Source: Synechococcus sp. LA31 (GTDB lineage Bacteria > Cyanobacteriota > Cyanobacteriia > PCC-6307 > Cyanobiaceae). From it: a DNA stretch of 64,000 nt. Positions 51,604 through 58,766 of the stretch are shown in pieces. The first letter of the stretch is position 1. Each line of letters begins with the position of its first letter. Position numbers and translations under genes: made by a program. The notes beneath the pieces are model-generated. The model ran no database searches. It saw only the letters and a program-made list of their open reading frames with translations, and was not told the origin of the DNA. Location: contig NZ_CP075523.1 in NCBI RefSeq assembly GCF_018502385.1, positions 1,116,001 through 1,180,000 of the forward strand, in the 5' to 3' direction.

Positions 51604-53580
51604 TTACCCACCAACCCCCGTTCGTGGAGCGCCTGAATCCTTGCCCTCAGCAACAGCAGCCACGGTGGCACCAGGCCCGTTCAATCCACCATCCCGCTGC
51701 CACTCCGGCACCAACACCGCCAACACCTTGAGAGCAGCCTCCACATCCTGCCGCTGAATCGCCGCCTCCAGCGCATCAATCTGCGGCCACAGCTCCGACG
51801 GCGGCACCGCCCGTTCATGGGCCCGGTAGATCAACGGGTGCTCTGTGGGCTCCGATTCCGCATCAATCAGCAGCTCCTCATAGAGCTTCTCGCCAGGCCG
51901 CAGGCCGGTGCACACGATCTCGATGTCGCCGCCAGGGTTGCGGGCATCCCGCAGCGACAAACCGCTGAGGCGCACCATCTGTTCGGCCAGAGCCTTGATC
52001 CGCACCGGTTCGCCCATATCCAGCAGGAACACATCACCGCCCTTGGCCAGCACCGCGGCCTGAAGCACCAGCTGGGCGGCCTCGGGGATGGTCATGAAGT
52101 AGCGGATGATCTCCGGGTGGGTGAGGGTGATCGGTCCGCCCTCAGCAATCTGCTTGCGGAACAGGGGCACCACCGAGCCGGATGAGCCGAGAACGTTGCC
52201 AAATCGCACCATCGCCAGGCGGGTTCCCGGTTGACGCCCCCTCTCAAGGGATCGTGCGGCCAGCTCCTGGGCACTGGCCTGCACCACCAGTTCGGCTACG
52301 CGTTTGCTGGCGCCCATCACATTCGTAGGACGCACCGCTTTGTCGGTGGAGATCAGCACCACCTCGTTCACACCCGCAGCGCAGGCAGCGCGGCAGACCA
52401 CGCGGGTGGAGAGCACGTTGTTGGCCAAGCCCGCCAGGGGGTTGGCTTCCACCAGCGGCACGTGTTTGTAGGCGGCGGCGTGGAACACCACCGACACCCC
52501 CTGCTGGCGGAACAGGCGCTCCACCAGGGCTGCATCGGCGGCGCTGCCGAGCACCGGCTTTAGATCCACACCCTCCGGAAGGAGGCCTTGCAGCTCCTGG
52601 TGGATGGCATACAAGCTCGGCTCGCTGCGCTCCAGCAACACCAGCCTCCGCGGCTGCAGCCGCAGGATCTGGCGGCACAGCTCACTGCCGATCGAACCGC
52701 CAGCGCCTGTTACGCACACGCAGGAGCCAGCGATCCCAGGACCAAGCAAAGCTGGGTTGGGGGGCACGGCATCGCGGCCGAGCAGTTCCTCGATCGCGAT
52801 CGGGCGCAAGGCATCAATGCGGGCGCGGCCGCTGGTGATGTCGTCCACCGAGGGCACCTGCAGCAAGGGGATGCCCAGCTCCTGCAGGTCGGCTGTGATG
52901 CGGCGCCGGCGGCTGCGACTCAGCGAGGGAATCGCCAGCAGCACCTGATCGATCTCGGCTGCGCGCTCGTGCAGCAACTGCGGCGGCTGGATCGGCACAC
53001 CATTGATCTCGCGGCGCCAGAGATGGGGCGCATCATCCACAAACAGCTCCACGCTGTGGCTACCGGCCAAGCGCAGCGCAGCGGCGAGCTGAACGCCCGC
53101 AGCACCGGCGCCGTAGATCGCCACGCGGGTGAGGGCATGGCGCGGTTTGTTCTGCAGGCTGAGCAACACATCGCGCAGCGCAAAACGAACCGCACCGGTG
53201 AAGCCGGTGAGCAACACCCAGAGCAACAACCAACTGCTGCGCGGCGGAAGCGGCAACCTGAGCACCACTCCAGTGAGCGCAAGCAACAGCACCAACAGAC
53301 CGTTGCGGCCAGCGAGGCGATAGAGCGCCAGGCTGCCCACGTAGCGGGTGAGGCCCTTGTATTGGCCGCTGAGGGCATAGAGCGGCAGACCGATCAGCCA
53401 CACCGCCGGCACCAGCCACAGCCCTTCCACAAAATTGGGTGTGAACGGATGCGCCAATCGCAACCAGAAGCTCAGCCACACCGCCAGTGGCAGCAATAAC
53501 GCATCGGCGGCGATCAGCAACAGCCGGCGGTTCAGCGGACCGAGGCGCAGCAGGGTTGTGGTCAGGGTGCGGAATGCCAT
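51604..53580 (-). CDS. UDP-GlcNAc 4,6-dehydratase-like membrane protein (PglF/WbpM/CapD family)
   Basis: A 658-residue protein. Four N-terminal transmembrane helices (from LLLIAADALLLPLAVWLSFW) precede a first nucleotide-binding region (VAIYGAGAAGVQLAAALRLA) and a catalytic SDR-type dehydratase domain from about residue 290: VCVTGAGGSIGSELCRQILR, VVFHAAAYKHVPLVEANPLA, LISTDKAVRPTNVMGASKRV (the Thr-Asp-Lys variant of the active site) and MVRFGNVLGSSGSVVPLFRK. It makes the 4-keto-6-deoxy UDP-sugar used by PglE. A terminator hairpin ends six bases before its ATG. Confidence 0.92.
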   Translation of the reverse strand: MAFRTLTTTLLRLGPLNRRLLLIAADALLLPLAVWLSFWLRLAHPFTPNFVEGLWLVPAVWLIGLPLYALSGQYKGLTRYVGSLALYRLAGRNGLLVLLLALTGVVLRLPLPPRSSWLLLWVLLTGFTGAVRFALRDVLLSLQNKPRHALTRVAIYGAGAAGVQLAAALRLAGSHSVELFVDDAPHLWRREINGVPIQPPQLLHERAAEIDQVLLAIPSLSRSRRRRITADLQELGIPLLQVPSVDDITSGRARIDALRPIAIEELLGRDAVPPNPALLGPGIAGSCVCVTGAGGSIGSELCRQILRLQPRRLVLLERSEPSLYAIHQELQGLLPEGVDLKPVLGSAADAALVERLFRQQGVSVVFHAAAYKHVPLVEANPLAGLANNVLSTRVVCRAACAAGVNEVVLISTDKAVRPTNVMGASKRVAELVVQASAQELAARSLERGRQPGTRLAMVRFGNVLGSSGSVVPLFRKQIAEGGPITLTHPEIIRYFMTIPEAAQLVLQAAVLAKGGDVFLLDMGEPVRIKALAEQMVRLSGLSLRDARNPGGDIEIVCTGLRPGEKLYEELLIDAESEPTEHPLIYRAHERAVPPSELWPQIDALEAAIQRQDVEAALKVLAVLVPEWQRDGGLNGPGATVAAVAEGKDSGAPRTGVGG

Positions 53581-53619
53581 AAAAAATGCCCCTGCCGCTT
53601 GCCTATAGCAGCAGGGGCA
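53581..53619 (-). terminator. Hairpin with T tract abutting the pglF-like start codon
   Basis: Read on the minus strand, TGCCCCTGC (complement of 53111-53119 equivalents at 53611-53619) pairs with GCAGGGGCA (53587-53595) over 9 bp. It is followed by six T (53586-53581), and the ATG follows at 53580. This is a textbook intrinsic terminator for transcription arriving from the right, yet it leaves no room for a ribosome-binding site before the ATG. It may be an attenuator, or the natural 5' end may have been lost. Confidence 0.75.
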
Positions 53620-53639
53620 ATCAAATCAGGGTGGGTTGG

Positions 53640-53878
53640 AGCTGGAGCGATTAGTTGCTGTCGCCGTATTCATCAAGCACAGCGACACCGCGGGAGAGAT
53701 AGGGCACCCTCACGGACAACACACCCTCAAGGAAACCCGCCGTATTCCTCCAGCAGGGAGATCACATCTCGGACTCGTCGGGCGTTGGGTTCGCTGGGCT
53801 GGAGTTGGTGGCAGAGCTGAACATGATTGCATCGAACTTGCTGTTGAGCTCAGCGAGCCGCTCGTTCTCGCTCATCAG
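53640..53878 (-). repeat. Repeat A, copy 7 (3' end), plus a short related tail
   Basis: 53727-53878 matches the last third of repeat A (ends RRVRDVISLLEEYGGFP in the C-terminal frame). A separate tail at 53650-53685, reading VAVLDEYGDSN then a stop, resembles the same C-terminus (VIALLDEYGETD in copy 2). The copy lies between the pglF-like gene and hipBA. Confidence 0.65.
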
Positions 53879-53942
53879 CTGCCACGGCCTCGCCGGCCTG
53901 CGGTTACATCCCATGATCGCGCTTCGACAACCCAGTTGAACA

Positions 53943-53999
53943 TCCCGAGCGGGAACATTTCCGGGCCACCCGCGCTAGGATCAGCGAATCTTCCCGCTC
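53943..53999 (+). promoter_or_regulatory. Candidate hipBA promoter with inverted operators
   Basis: A GAGCGGGAA half-site (53947-53955, itself within the palindrome TCCCG-AG-CGGGA) and its inverse TTCCCGCTC (53991-53999) flank a TAGGAT element (53976-53981) that could be the -10 box. Another near copy, GAACGGGAA, lies at 54043-54051. The symmetry around the promoter suggests autorepression by HipB. Confidence 0.5.
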
Positions 54000-54014
54000 A
54001 GTAACAGTTCGGCG

Positions 54015-54305
54015 ATGGCGCTCCGCTCTGGCCTAATCAATCCTGAACGGGAATGTGCAAGCGAGGCTTCGCCTGAGCTTCCAATCGGTTCGACAGAGGA
54101 GCTGGGGACCGCTCTACGGCGCAGCCGTAAGGCGCTGGGACTCACCCAGGCAGAGCTGGCCCTGGCCGCGGGGGTGGGACTGCGTTTTGTGGGAGAGGTG
54201 GAAGCGGGCAAGCCTTCAGCGCAGCTGGGACGCGTGATGCAGCTGATCGAGGCCCTCGGCGGCAGCCTTGTTCTGCGCAGTGGCCCCGTGCCACCAGAAG
54301 CATGA
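54015..54305 (+). CDS. hipB: HipB-like helix-turn-helix antitoxin/repressor
   Basis: A 96-residue protein with an Xre-type helix-turn-helix: LGTALRRSRKALGLTQAELA, LAAGVGLRFVGEVEAGKPSA and LGRVMQLIEALGGSLVLRSG, the HipB pattern. The N-terminal 25 residues are poorly conserved in character, so a later start is possible. It overlaps hipA by ATGA. Confidence 0.85.
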   Translation: MALRSGLINPERECASEASPELPIGSTEELGTALRRSRKALGLTQAELALAAGVGLRFVGEVEAGKPSAQLGRVMQLIEALGGSLVLRSGPVPPEA

Positions 54306-55552
54306 AGAACGAAGCCACAGGAGAGCTGGGCGTGTGGCTGCTGGGTGAACGGGCCGGAACGCTATGGCTTGAGAACGGGGGCCTGCGCTTTCGGTACGAC
54401 ACGCACTGGCTGGAGCACAGCGGTGTGATGGCTCTGTCGCAGAGCCTGCCGCTGCAGGTGGAGGCGTTCGACGACCAGGTCTGCCGACCGTTTTTCGCCG
54501 GCCTGCTGCCGGAAGGAGAGCTGCGCCGCAGGATTGCCCAGCAGTGCCAGCTCTCGCAAGCCAATGACTTCGGCCTGCTGGCCGCCATCGGCGGGGACTG
54601 CGCCGGTGCGGTGAGCCTGACTCCCGAGGATCAAGCGCCAGAGCCAGCCGAGGTGGAATGGCTGGAACCAACGCAGCTGATCGCGCTGCTGACTGAGTTG
54701 CCCCAGCGGCCAATGCTGGCGCAACGCGATGGGCTGCGACTCTCGCTGGCCGGCGCCCAGGACAAGCTTCCGGTGGTTGTTGAGGGGCAGCGCCTCGGCT
54801 TGCCCAAAGGCAGTGCTGCCAGCACCCACATCCTCAAACCGGCCATCGCAGCTGTGGACGACAGCGTGACCAACGAAGCGTTCTGCATGGCGCTGGCCAC
54901 GAGGATGAAGCTGCGTGTGGCAGACACACAGATCCTGATGGCGGCTGATCAACGGATCCTGCTGGTGCGCCGTTACGACCGCCGCCGAGCTGACGATGGC
55001 GCCTGGAGTCGCCTGCATCAGGAGGACTTCTGCCAGGCTCTGGCGGTTCCACCCGACCTTAAATATCAGAATGAGGGTGGACCTGATCTGCAGGCCTGCT
55101 TCTCACTGCTGCGCCGAGCAACCAGGCCCAGCGCCCCGGAAGTGATCCGTCTTCTGGATGCCGTGATCTTCAATGCCTTGATTGGTAATCACGACGCCCA
55201 CGCCAAGAATTTTTCGATTCTCTATCAACAGCAGAGAGGAGTCCTGGCTCCGCTTTACGACCTGCTCTGCACAGCAGTGTATCCCACGCTCACCGACAAA
55301 ATGGCCATGAAGGTGGGCAGCAAATACCGCTTGACCGAGGTGCAGGTTCGCCACTGGGAGCAATTGGCCAAGGCAGCAGGGTTGTCTGGAGCTCAGACTA
55401 AAAAGCGCGTTGCGGGGATCGCCAAGCGACTGCCAATCTGTGCTCGCGGGTTGCAAAGGGAAGCGCTGTATTCGGGTCAGCCGCTGGTGGAGCGCATCAT
55501 CTCGCTGATCGAACAGCGTTGCGCACTCACTCTGGAGCGTTTGAACACCTGA
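54302..55552 (+). CDS. hipA: HipA-family serine/threonine kinase toxin
   Basis: A 416-residue protein. The N-terminal subdomain (GVWLLGERAGTLWLENGGLR, RPFFAGLLPEGELRRRIAQQ) is followed by LRLSLAGAQDKLPVV, the ATP loop, STHILKPAIAA (nucleotide lysine), NEAFCMALA, LLVRRYDRRRADDGAWSRLH, FNALIGNHDAHAKNFSILYQ (catalytic Asp) and LAPLYDLLCT (metal Asp). All kinase motifs are present. HipA proteins phosphorylate aminoacyl-tRNA synthetases and slow growth. The gene sits between the PglF- and PglE-like genes, in opposite orientation to both. Confidence 0.93.
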   Translation: MKNEATGELGVWLLGERAGTLWLENGGLRFRYDTHWLEHSGVMALSQSLPLQVEAFDDQVCRPFFAGLLPEGELRRRIAQQCQLSQANDFGLLAAIGGDCAGAVSLTPEDQAPEPAEVEWLEPTQLIALLTELPQRPMLAQRDGLRLSLAGAQDKLPVVVEGQRLGLPKGSAASTHILKPAIAAVDDSVTNEAFCMALATRMKLRVADTQILMAADQRILLVRRYDRRRADDGAWSRLHQEDFCQALAVPPDLKYQNEGGPDLQACFSLLRRATRPSAPEVIRLLDAVIFNALIGNHDAHAKNFSILYQQQRGVLAPLYDLLCTAVYPTLTDKMAMKVGSKYRLTEVQVRHWEQLAKAAGLSGAQTKKRVAGIAKRLPICARGLQREALYSGQPLVERIISLIEQRCALTLERLNT

Positions 55553-55578
55553 CAGCCCCCAAGGCCAATGGTGCGAAC

Positions 55579-55661
55579 CGAGCGGCGTTCACAAGACACT
55601 CGGCCTCAAACACTTCAGCCACAACACCCGCGACCTGAAAGCCGCGTTGGCATCAGGAGCC
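55579..55661. repeat. Repeat B, copy 6
   Basis: Starts 27 bp after hipA and ends 4 bp before the end of the aminotransferase gene. It shares CACAAG, GGCCTCAA, CACCCGCG and the AAAGCCGCGTTGGCATCAGG end with copy 4. Its place directly beside the 3' end of the intact degT-type gene matters because two other B copies adjoin degT fragments. Confidence 0.6.
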
Positions 55662-55664
55662 TCT

Positions 55665-56831
55665 CTACCGGCAAGCGCGCTTAGCCACCGAGCGCACAGC
55701 CTCGGCGTAGGCAGCCATCTGCTCTGGGGTGATGGTGGGATGCACCAGGAACATCAGACTGGTCTCACCCAGTTCGCGGGCCACGGGCAGGCGCTCGGGG
55801 GGGGCGAGGCCAGCCTGCTGGAAGCAGCGCTCCAGATAGATCTCGCTGCAGCTCCCAGAAAGGGCTGGATAACCGAGGGCAGCGATCTCCCCGAGAATGC
55901 GATCGCGGCTCCAGCCTGCGGCCAGGGAGTCTGGCTTCACGAAGGCATAGAACTTGTACCAAGCGTGGGTGATGCCCTCCGGCGGCAGGGGGACGCGCAC
56001 CGCAGGGCAATCGGCCAGGGCTTCGGCGAGCAGCAGGGCGTTGCGGGTGCGGGCGGCGGTCCACTCGGGCAGGCGCTGGAGCTGGATGCGGCCGATGGCG
56101 CTCTGAAGTTCGGTGAGGCGGAAGTTGGAGCCGAAGCGCTCGTGCAGCCAGCGGAAGCCGGGCGGGTGCTCTCGGCCGAAGACCGCCTCGTGGGTTTTGC
56201 CGTGGTCTTTGAAGGCCCACATCGCATCCCAAAGGTCGGCGCGGTGGGTGGACACCATGCCGCCTTCGCCGGCAGTGGTGAGGATCTTGTCTTGGCAGAA
56301 GCTCCAGGCGGCTACATCGCCGAAGCTGCCCACGGTCTGCCCGTGGATGCCGGCGCCATGGGCTTGGGCGCAGTCTTCGATCACGGCGATGCCGTGGGCA
56401 CGGGCAAGCTCGAGGATCGCGGGCATGTCGGCGGGCCAGCCGCCGAGGTGCACCACGGCGATGGCCTTGGTGCGGGGAGTGATCAGCGGCGCGATCGTGG
56501 CGGCAGTAATGGCGCCGGACTCGGCATCCACATCGGCGAACACCGGCTTGGCGCCGAGCAGCACGGCGCTTGAGGCGGTGGCGATGAAGGTGCGCGGGGT
56601 GGTGATCAGCTCATCGCCGGGCCCGAGGCCAATGGCCAGGTAGGCGGCCGAGAGGGCCAGGGAGCCATTGGCCATGGCGATGGCATGGGCAGTGCCGCAC
56701 CACTGGGCGAACTCCTGCTCAAAGGCGGTGGTTTCCTGGCCGGTCCAGGTGTTCACGTTGCCGGAGGCGAGCACGTGGGTGGCAGCGTCAATCTGCTCGG
56801 CGTCGAACTGGGGCCAGGGGGCGAGGGTCAC
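55665..56831 (-). CDS. DegT/DnrJ/EryC1 sugar aminotransferase (PglE-like)
   Basis: A 388-residue PLP enzyme: NTWTGQETTAFEQEFAQWCG, FIATASSAVLLGAKPVFADV, VVHLGGWPADMPAILELARA, VIEDCAQAHGAGIHGQTVGS, AAWSFCQDKILTTAGEGGMV with the Schiff-base lysine, and FRLTELQSAIGRIQLQRL. It would transaminate the 4-keto sugar made by the PglF-like enzyme. GTG at 56831 is the start, 26 bp after the acetyltransferase gene. Fragments of a close relative lie in the toxin-antitoxin array. Confidence 0.92.
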   Translation of the reverse strand: MTLAPWPQFDAEQIDAATHVLASGNVNTWTGQETTAFEQEFAQWCGTAHAIAMANGSLALSAAYLAIGLGPGDELITTPRTFIATASSAVLLGAKPVFADVDAESGAITAATIAPLITPRTKAIAVVHLGGWPADMPAILELARAHGIAVIEDCAQAHGAGIHGQTVGSFGDVAAWSFCQDKILTTAGEGGMVSTHRADLWDAMWAFKDHGKTHEAVFGREHPPGFRWLHERFGSNFRLTELQSAIGRIQLQRLPEWTAARTRNALLLAEALADCPAVRVPLPPEGITHAWYKFYAFVKPDSLAAGWSRDRILGEIAALGYPALSGSCSEIYLERCFQQAGLAPPERLPVARELGETSLMFLVHPTITPEQMAAYAEAVRSVAKRACR

Positions 56832-56857
56832 GCGATGAAGAGGTGCAGGCTGAGGTG

Positions 56858-57502
56858 TTAGGCGGTGGGCAACGCCCGCGCCGGCACGCCCACAGCGGTG
56901 ACGCCATCGGGCAGATCACGCACCACGGCGGCACCGGCGCCAACGGTGACATCGGCGCCGATACGGATCTGCTGAATCACGGAGGCTCCGATGCCGATCC
57001 AGCTGCGATCGCCCACCTGCACTTCGCCGGCGAGACGGGCACCAGGGCAGACGTGCACACCATCACCGAGCTTGACATCGTGATCCACGGAGCAGCCGGT
57101 GTTGAGGATGGCGCCGCTTCCGATCACGGCCTGGGCCTGAATGGCGACCTGGGCGAACACCACCGAACCGGCACCCAGCTGAGAGGAGGGTGACACCCAA
57201 GCCGTGGGGTGAACCACAACGGGGAGCTCATAGCCAGCAGAGGCAAGGCGCGACAACCACTGCAGGCGCACGGCGGCATTACCGATGGCCACCAGCGCTT
57301 CAAGGAATTGCTGGCGGATCTGGGGATCGAGGGCGGCTGTAAAGGAGCCGATCACGGGCCAGCCGAGTTGATCGGGCAGCTGAGCAGGGCCGGTGCAGCG
57401 ATCATCAAGGAAGGCGATGCGGCTGAAACCACCAGTGGCCAGGGCAGTTTCAGCCACGACCCGGGCGTGACCACCGGCTCCAAGCAGAAGCAAAGCAGCC
57501 AT
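56858..57502 (-). CDS. Sugar O/N-acetyltransferase (PglD/NeuD family)
   Basis: A 214-residue protein: an N-terminal Rossmann-like part LLLLGAGGHARVVAETALAT (UDP-sugar binding), then a left-handed hexapeptide helix (VSPSSQLGAGSVVFAQVAIQ, GAILNTGCSVDHDVKLGDGV with the catalytic His, AGEVQVGDRSWIGIGASVIQ). It fits PglD, which N-acetylates the UDP-4-amino sugar. Its ATG overlaps the stop of the sugar transferase by ATGA. Confidence 0.9.
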   Translation of the reverse strand: MAALLLLGAGGHARVVAETALATGGFSRIAFLDDRCTGPAQLPDQLGWPVIGSFTAALDPQIRQQFLEALVAIGNAAVRLQWLSRLASAGYELPVVVHPTAWVSPSSQLGAGSVVFAQVAIQAQAVIGSGAILNTGCSVDHDVKLGDGVHVCPGARLAGEVQVGDRSWIGIGASVIQQIRIGADVTVGAGAAVVRDLPDGVTAVGVPARALPTA

Positions 57503-58125
57503 CAGCTCGCCTCAGAAGCAGCAGCGGACCCAGTGAACGGGGCCATGGTGGCTTCCCCAGCGGCACTGATGCCTTCGCGGCGGATCACTTTCCAGATGGT
57601 GACCAGGAAGATGCGCAGATCCAGCCAGAAGCTCTGGTGATCCACATACCAGACATCCAGGCGGAACTTCTCCTCCCAGGAAAGAGCATTGCGGCCGTTG
57701 ATCTGGGCCCAACCGCTGAAGCCAGGCTTCACATCATGGCGGCGAGCTTGCTCACGGGAATAGAGGGGCAGATATTGCATCAGCAGGGGGCGCGGCCCGA
57801 TAAAACTCATCTCACCGCGCAGAATGTTGAGCAGCTCGGGCAGCTCATCGATAGAGGTGGCACGCAACCAGCGGCCGAAGGGTGTGAGCCGCTGGGCATC
57901 GGGGAGCAGGGCACCGGAGGCATCGCGTTGGTTGGTCATCGTGCGGAACTTGAGCAGCTGAAAGGGCCGCGCACGGTGGCCGGGACGTTGCTGACGAAAA
58001 AGAACAGGGGAGCCTAGGCGCCATCGAACCAGCAAGACAACGGCAGCAAGAAAAGGAGATAACAACACAAAAGCAACCAATGCGGCAACGCGATCGACAA
58101 ACGACTTTAAACGCAAATAAGTCAT
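57502..58125 (-). CDS. Undecaprenyl-phosphate sugar phosphotransferase (PglC-like)
   Basis: A 207-residue monotopic phosphoglycosyl transferase: KSFVDRVAALVAFVLLSPFL (re-entrant membrane helix), RPGHRARPFQLLKFRTMTNQ, FGRWLRATSIDELPELLNIL with the catalytic D-E, FIGPRPLLMQYLPLYSREQA and GFSGWAQINGRNALSWEEKF. The short form without extra membrane helices is like PglC. It would place the acetamido sugar phosphate on the lipid carrier. It heads the minus-strand unit pglC-pglD-pglE. Confidence 0.93.
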   Translation of the reverse strand: MTYLRLKSFVDRVAALVAFVLLSPFLAAVVLLVRWRLGSPVLFRQQRPGHRARPFQLLKFRTMTNQRDASGALLPDAQRLTPFGRWLRATSIDELPELLNILRGEMSFIGPRPLLMQYLPLYSREQARRHDVKPGFSGWAQINGRNALSWEEKFRLDVWYVDHQSFWLDLRIFLVTIWKVIRREGISAAGEATMAPFTGSAAASEAS

Positions 58126-58766
58126 TCAGCTATTTACATCCAGACGTCGGAAAGCAGGAATCCATGACTTCGGCAAGATTTTTTGCCAGGACCCGGGAGT
58201 CATGCGTTCGCTCTACATATGGAGCAGGACGAGCACTGGCAGCTCGAAGGGCAGCGCATGTTCTCAGCCGAAAGCATGCCCGAAATCCCAACGATGGAAA
58301 CTGCCGGCCCAGGCCTGCCTGCAGGAAGCAACCTCCTGAACCAAAGCGCCAGGTGAGCAGCACCGCTGCGCCCTGTGGGGGGCGCTGCGCCACCGCTCAG
58401 CGCCCGGGGGCCGGCAGCTGAAACCGCGCGACCGAGATAAACGCCATAGCCAACAAACAATGCCTTATCCAGCCGAACGAGAGCTGATGACGATACTCAC
58501 GACGGTACATGCGGAAAGTTCCGAGCTGCTTCTCGGCTCAGATTAGCGTGTGTGCGCACATTTTATAGTCAGAATGCTGACATCTATTGTGCGGCAATGG
58601 AGCTGGGCATGTTCAGAATTACCTACTTTGTGACATGCACCAGTAGCCCGAGAGAGAAGCCAGTACTATGTGCACAGAAAGATGACGGTTGGATATGACA
58701 GAATCTGTATAGCCGGAAGATTCAAGAAGATTGGCGAGTCAGATAGAAAAAGAAGAATAGGAGAGG
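58126..58766. other. Intergenic boundary region with a possible glycosyltransferase remnant
   Basis: On the minus strand around 58130-58240, one frame reads YVERTHDSRVLAKNLAEVMD, which resembles the C-terminus of a GT4 glycosyltransferase. It has no intact upstream part, so it may be the tail of a decayed gene once placed before the PglC-like gene. From about 58560 to the right the base composition turns A+T-rich, and 58500-58766 contains no gene that can be supported. The left edge of the acquired cluster is therefore probably near 58.5 kb. Confidence 0.4.

Noticed and set aside
45202-55661. Repeat B as an insertion sequence
   Set aside because: No transposase frame, terminal inverted repeats or target duplications could be found by eye.
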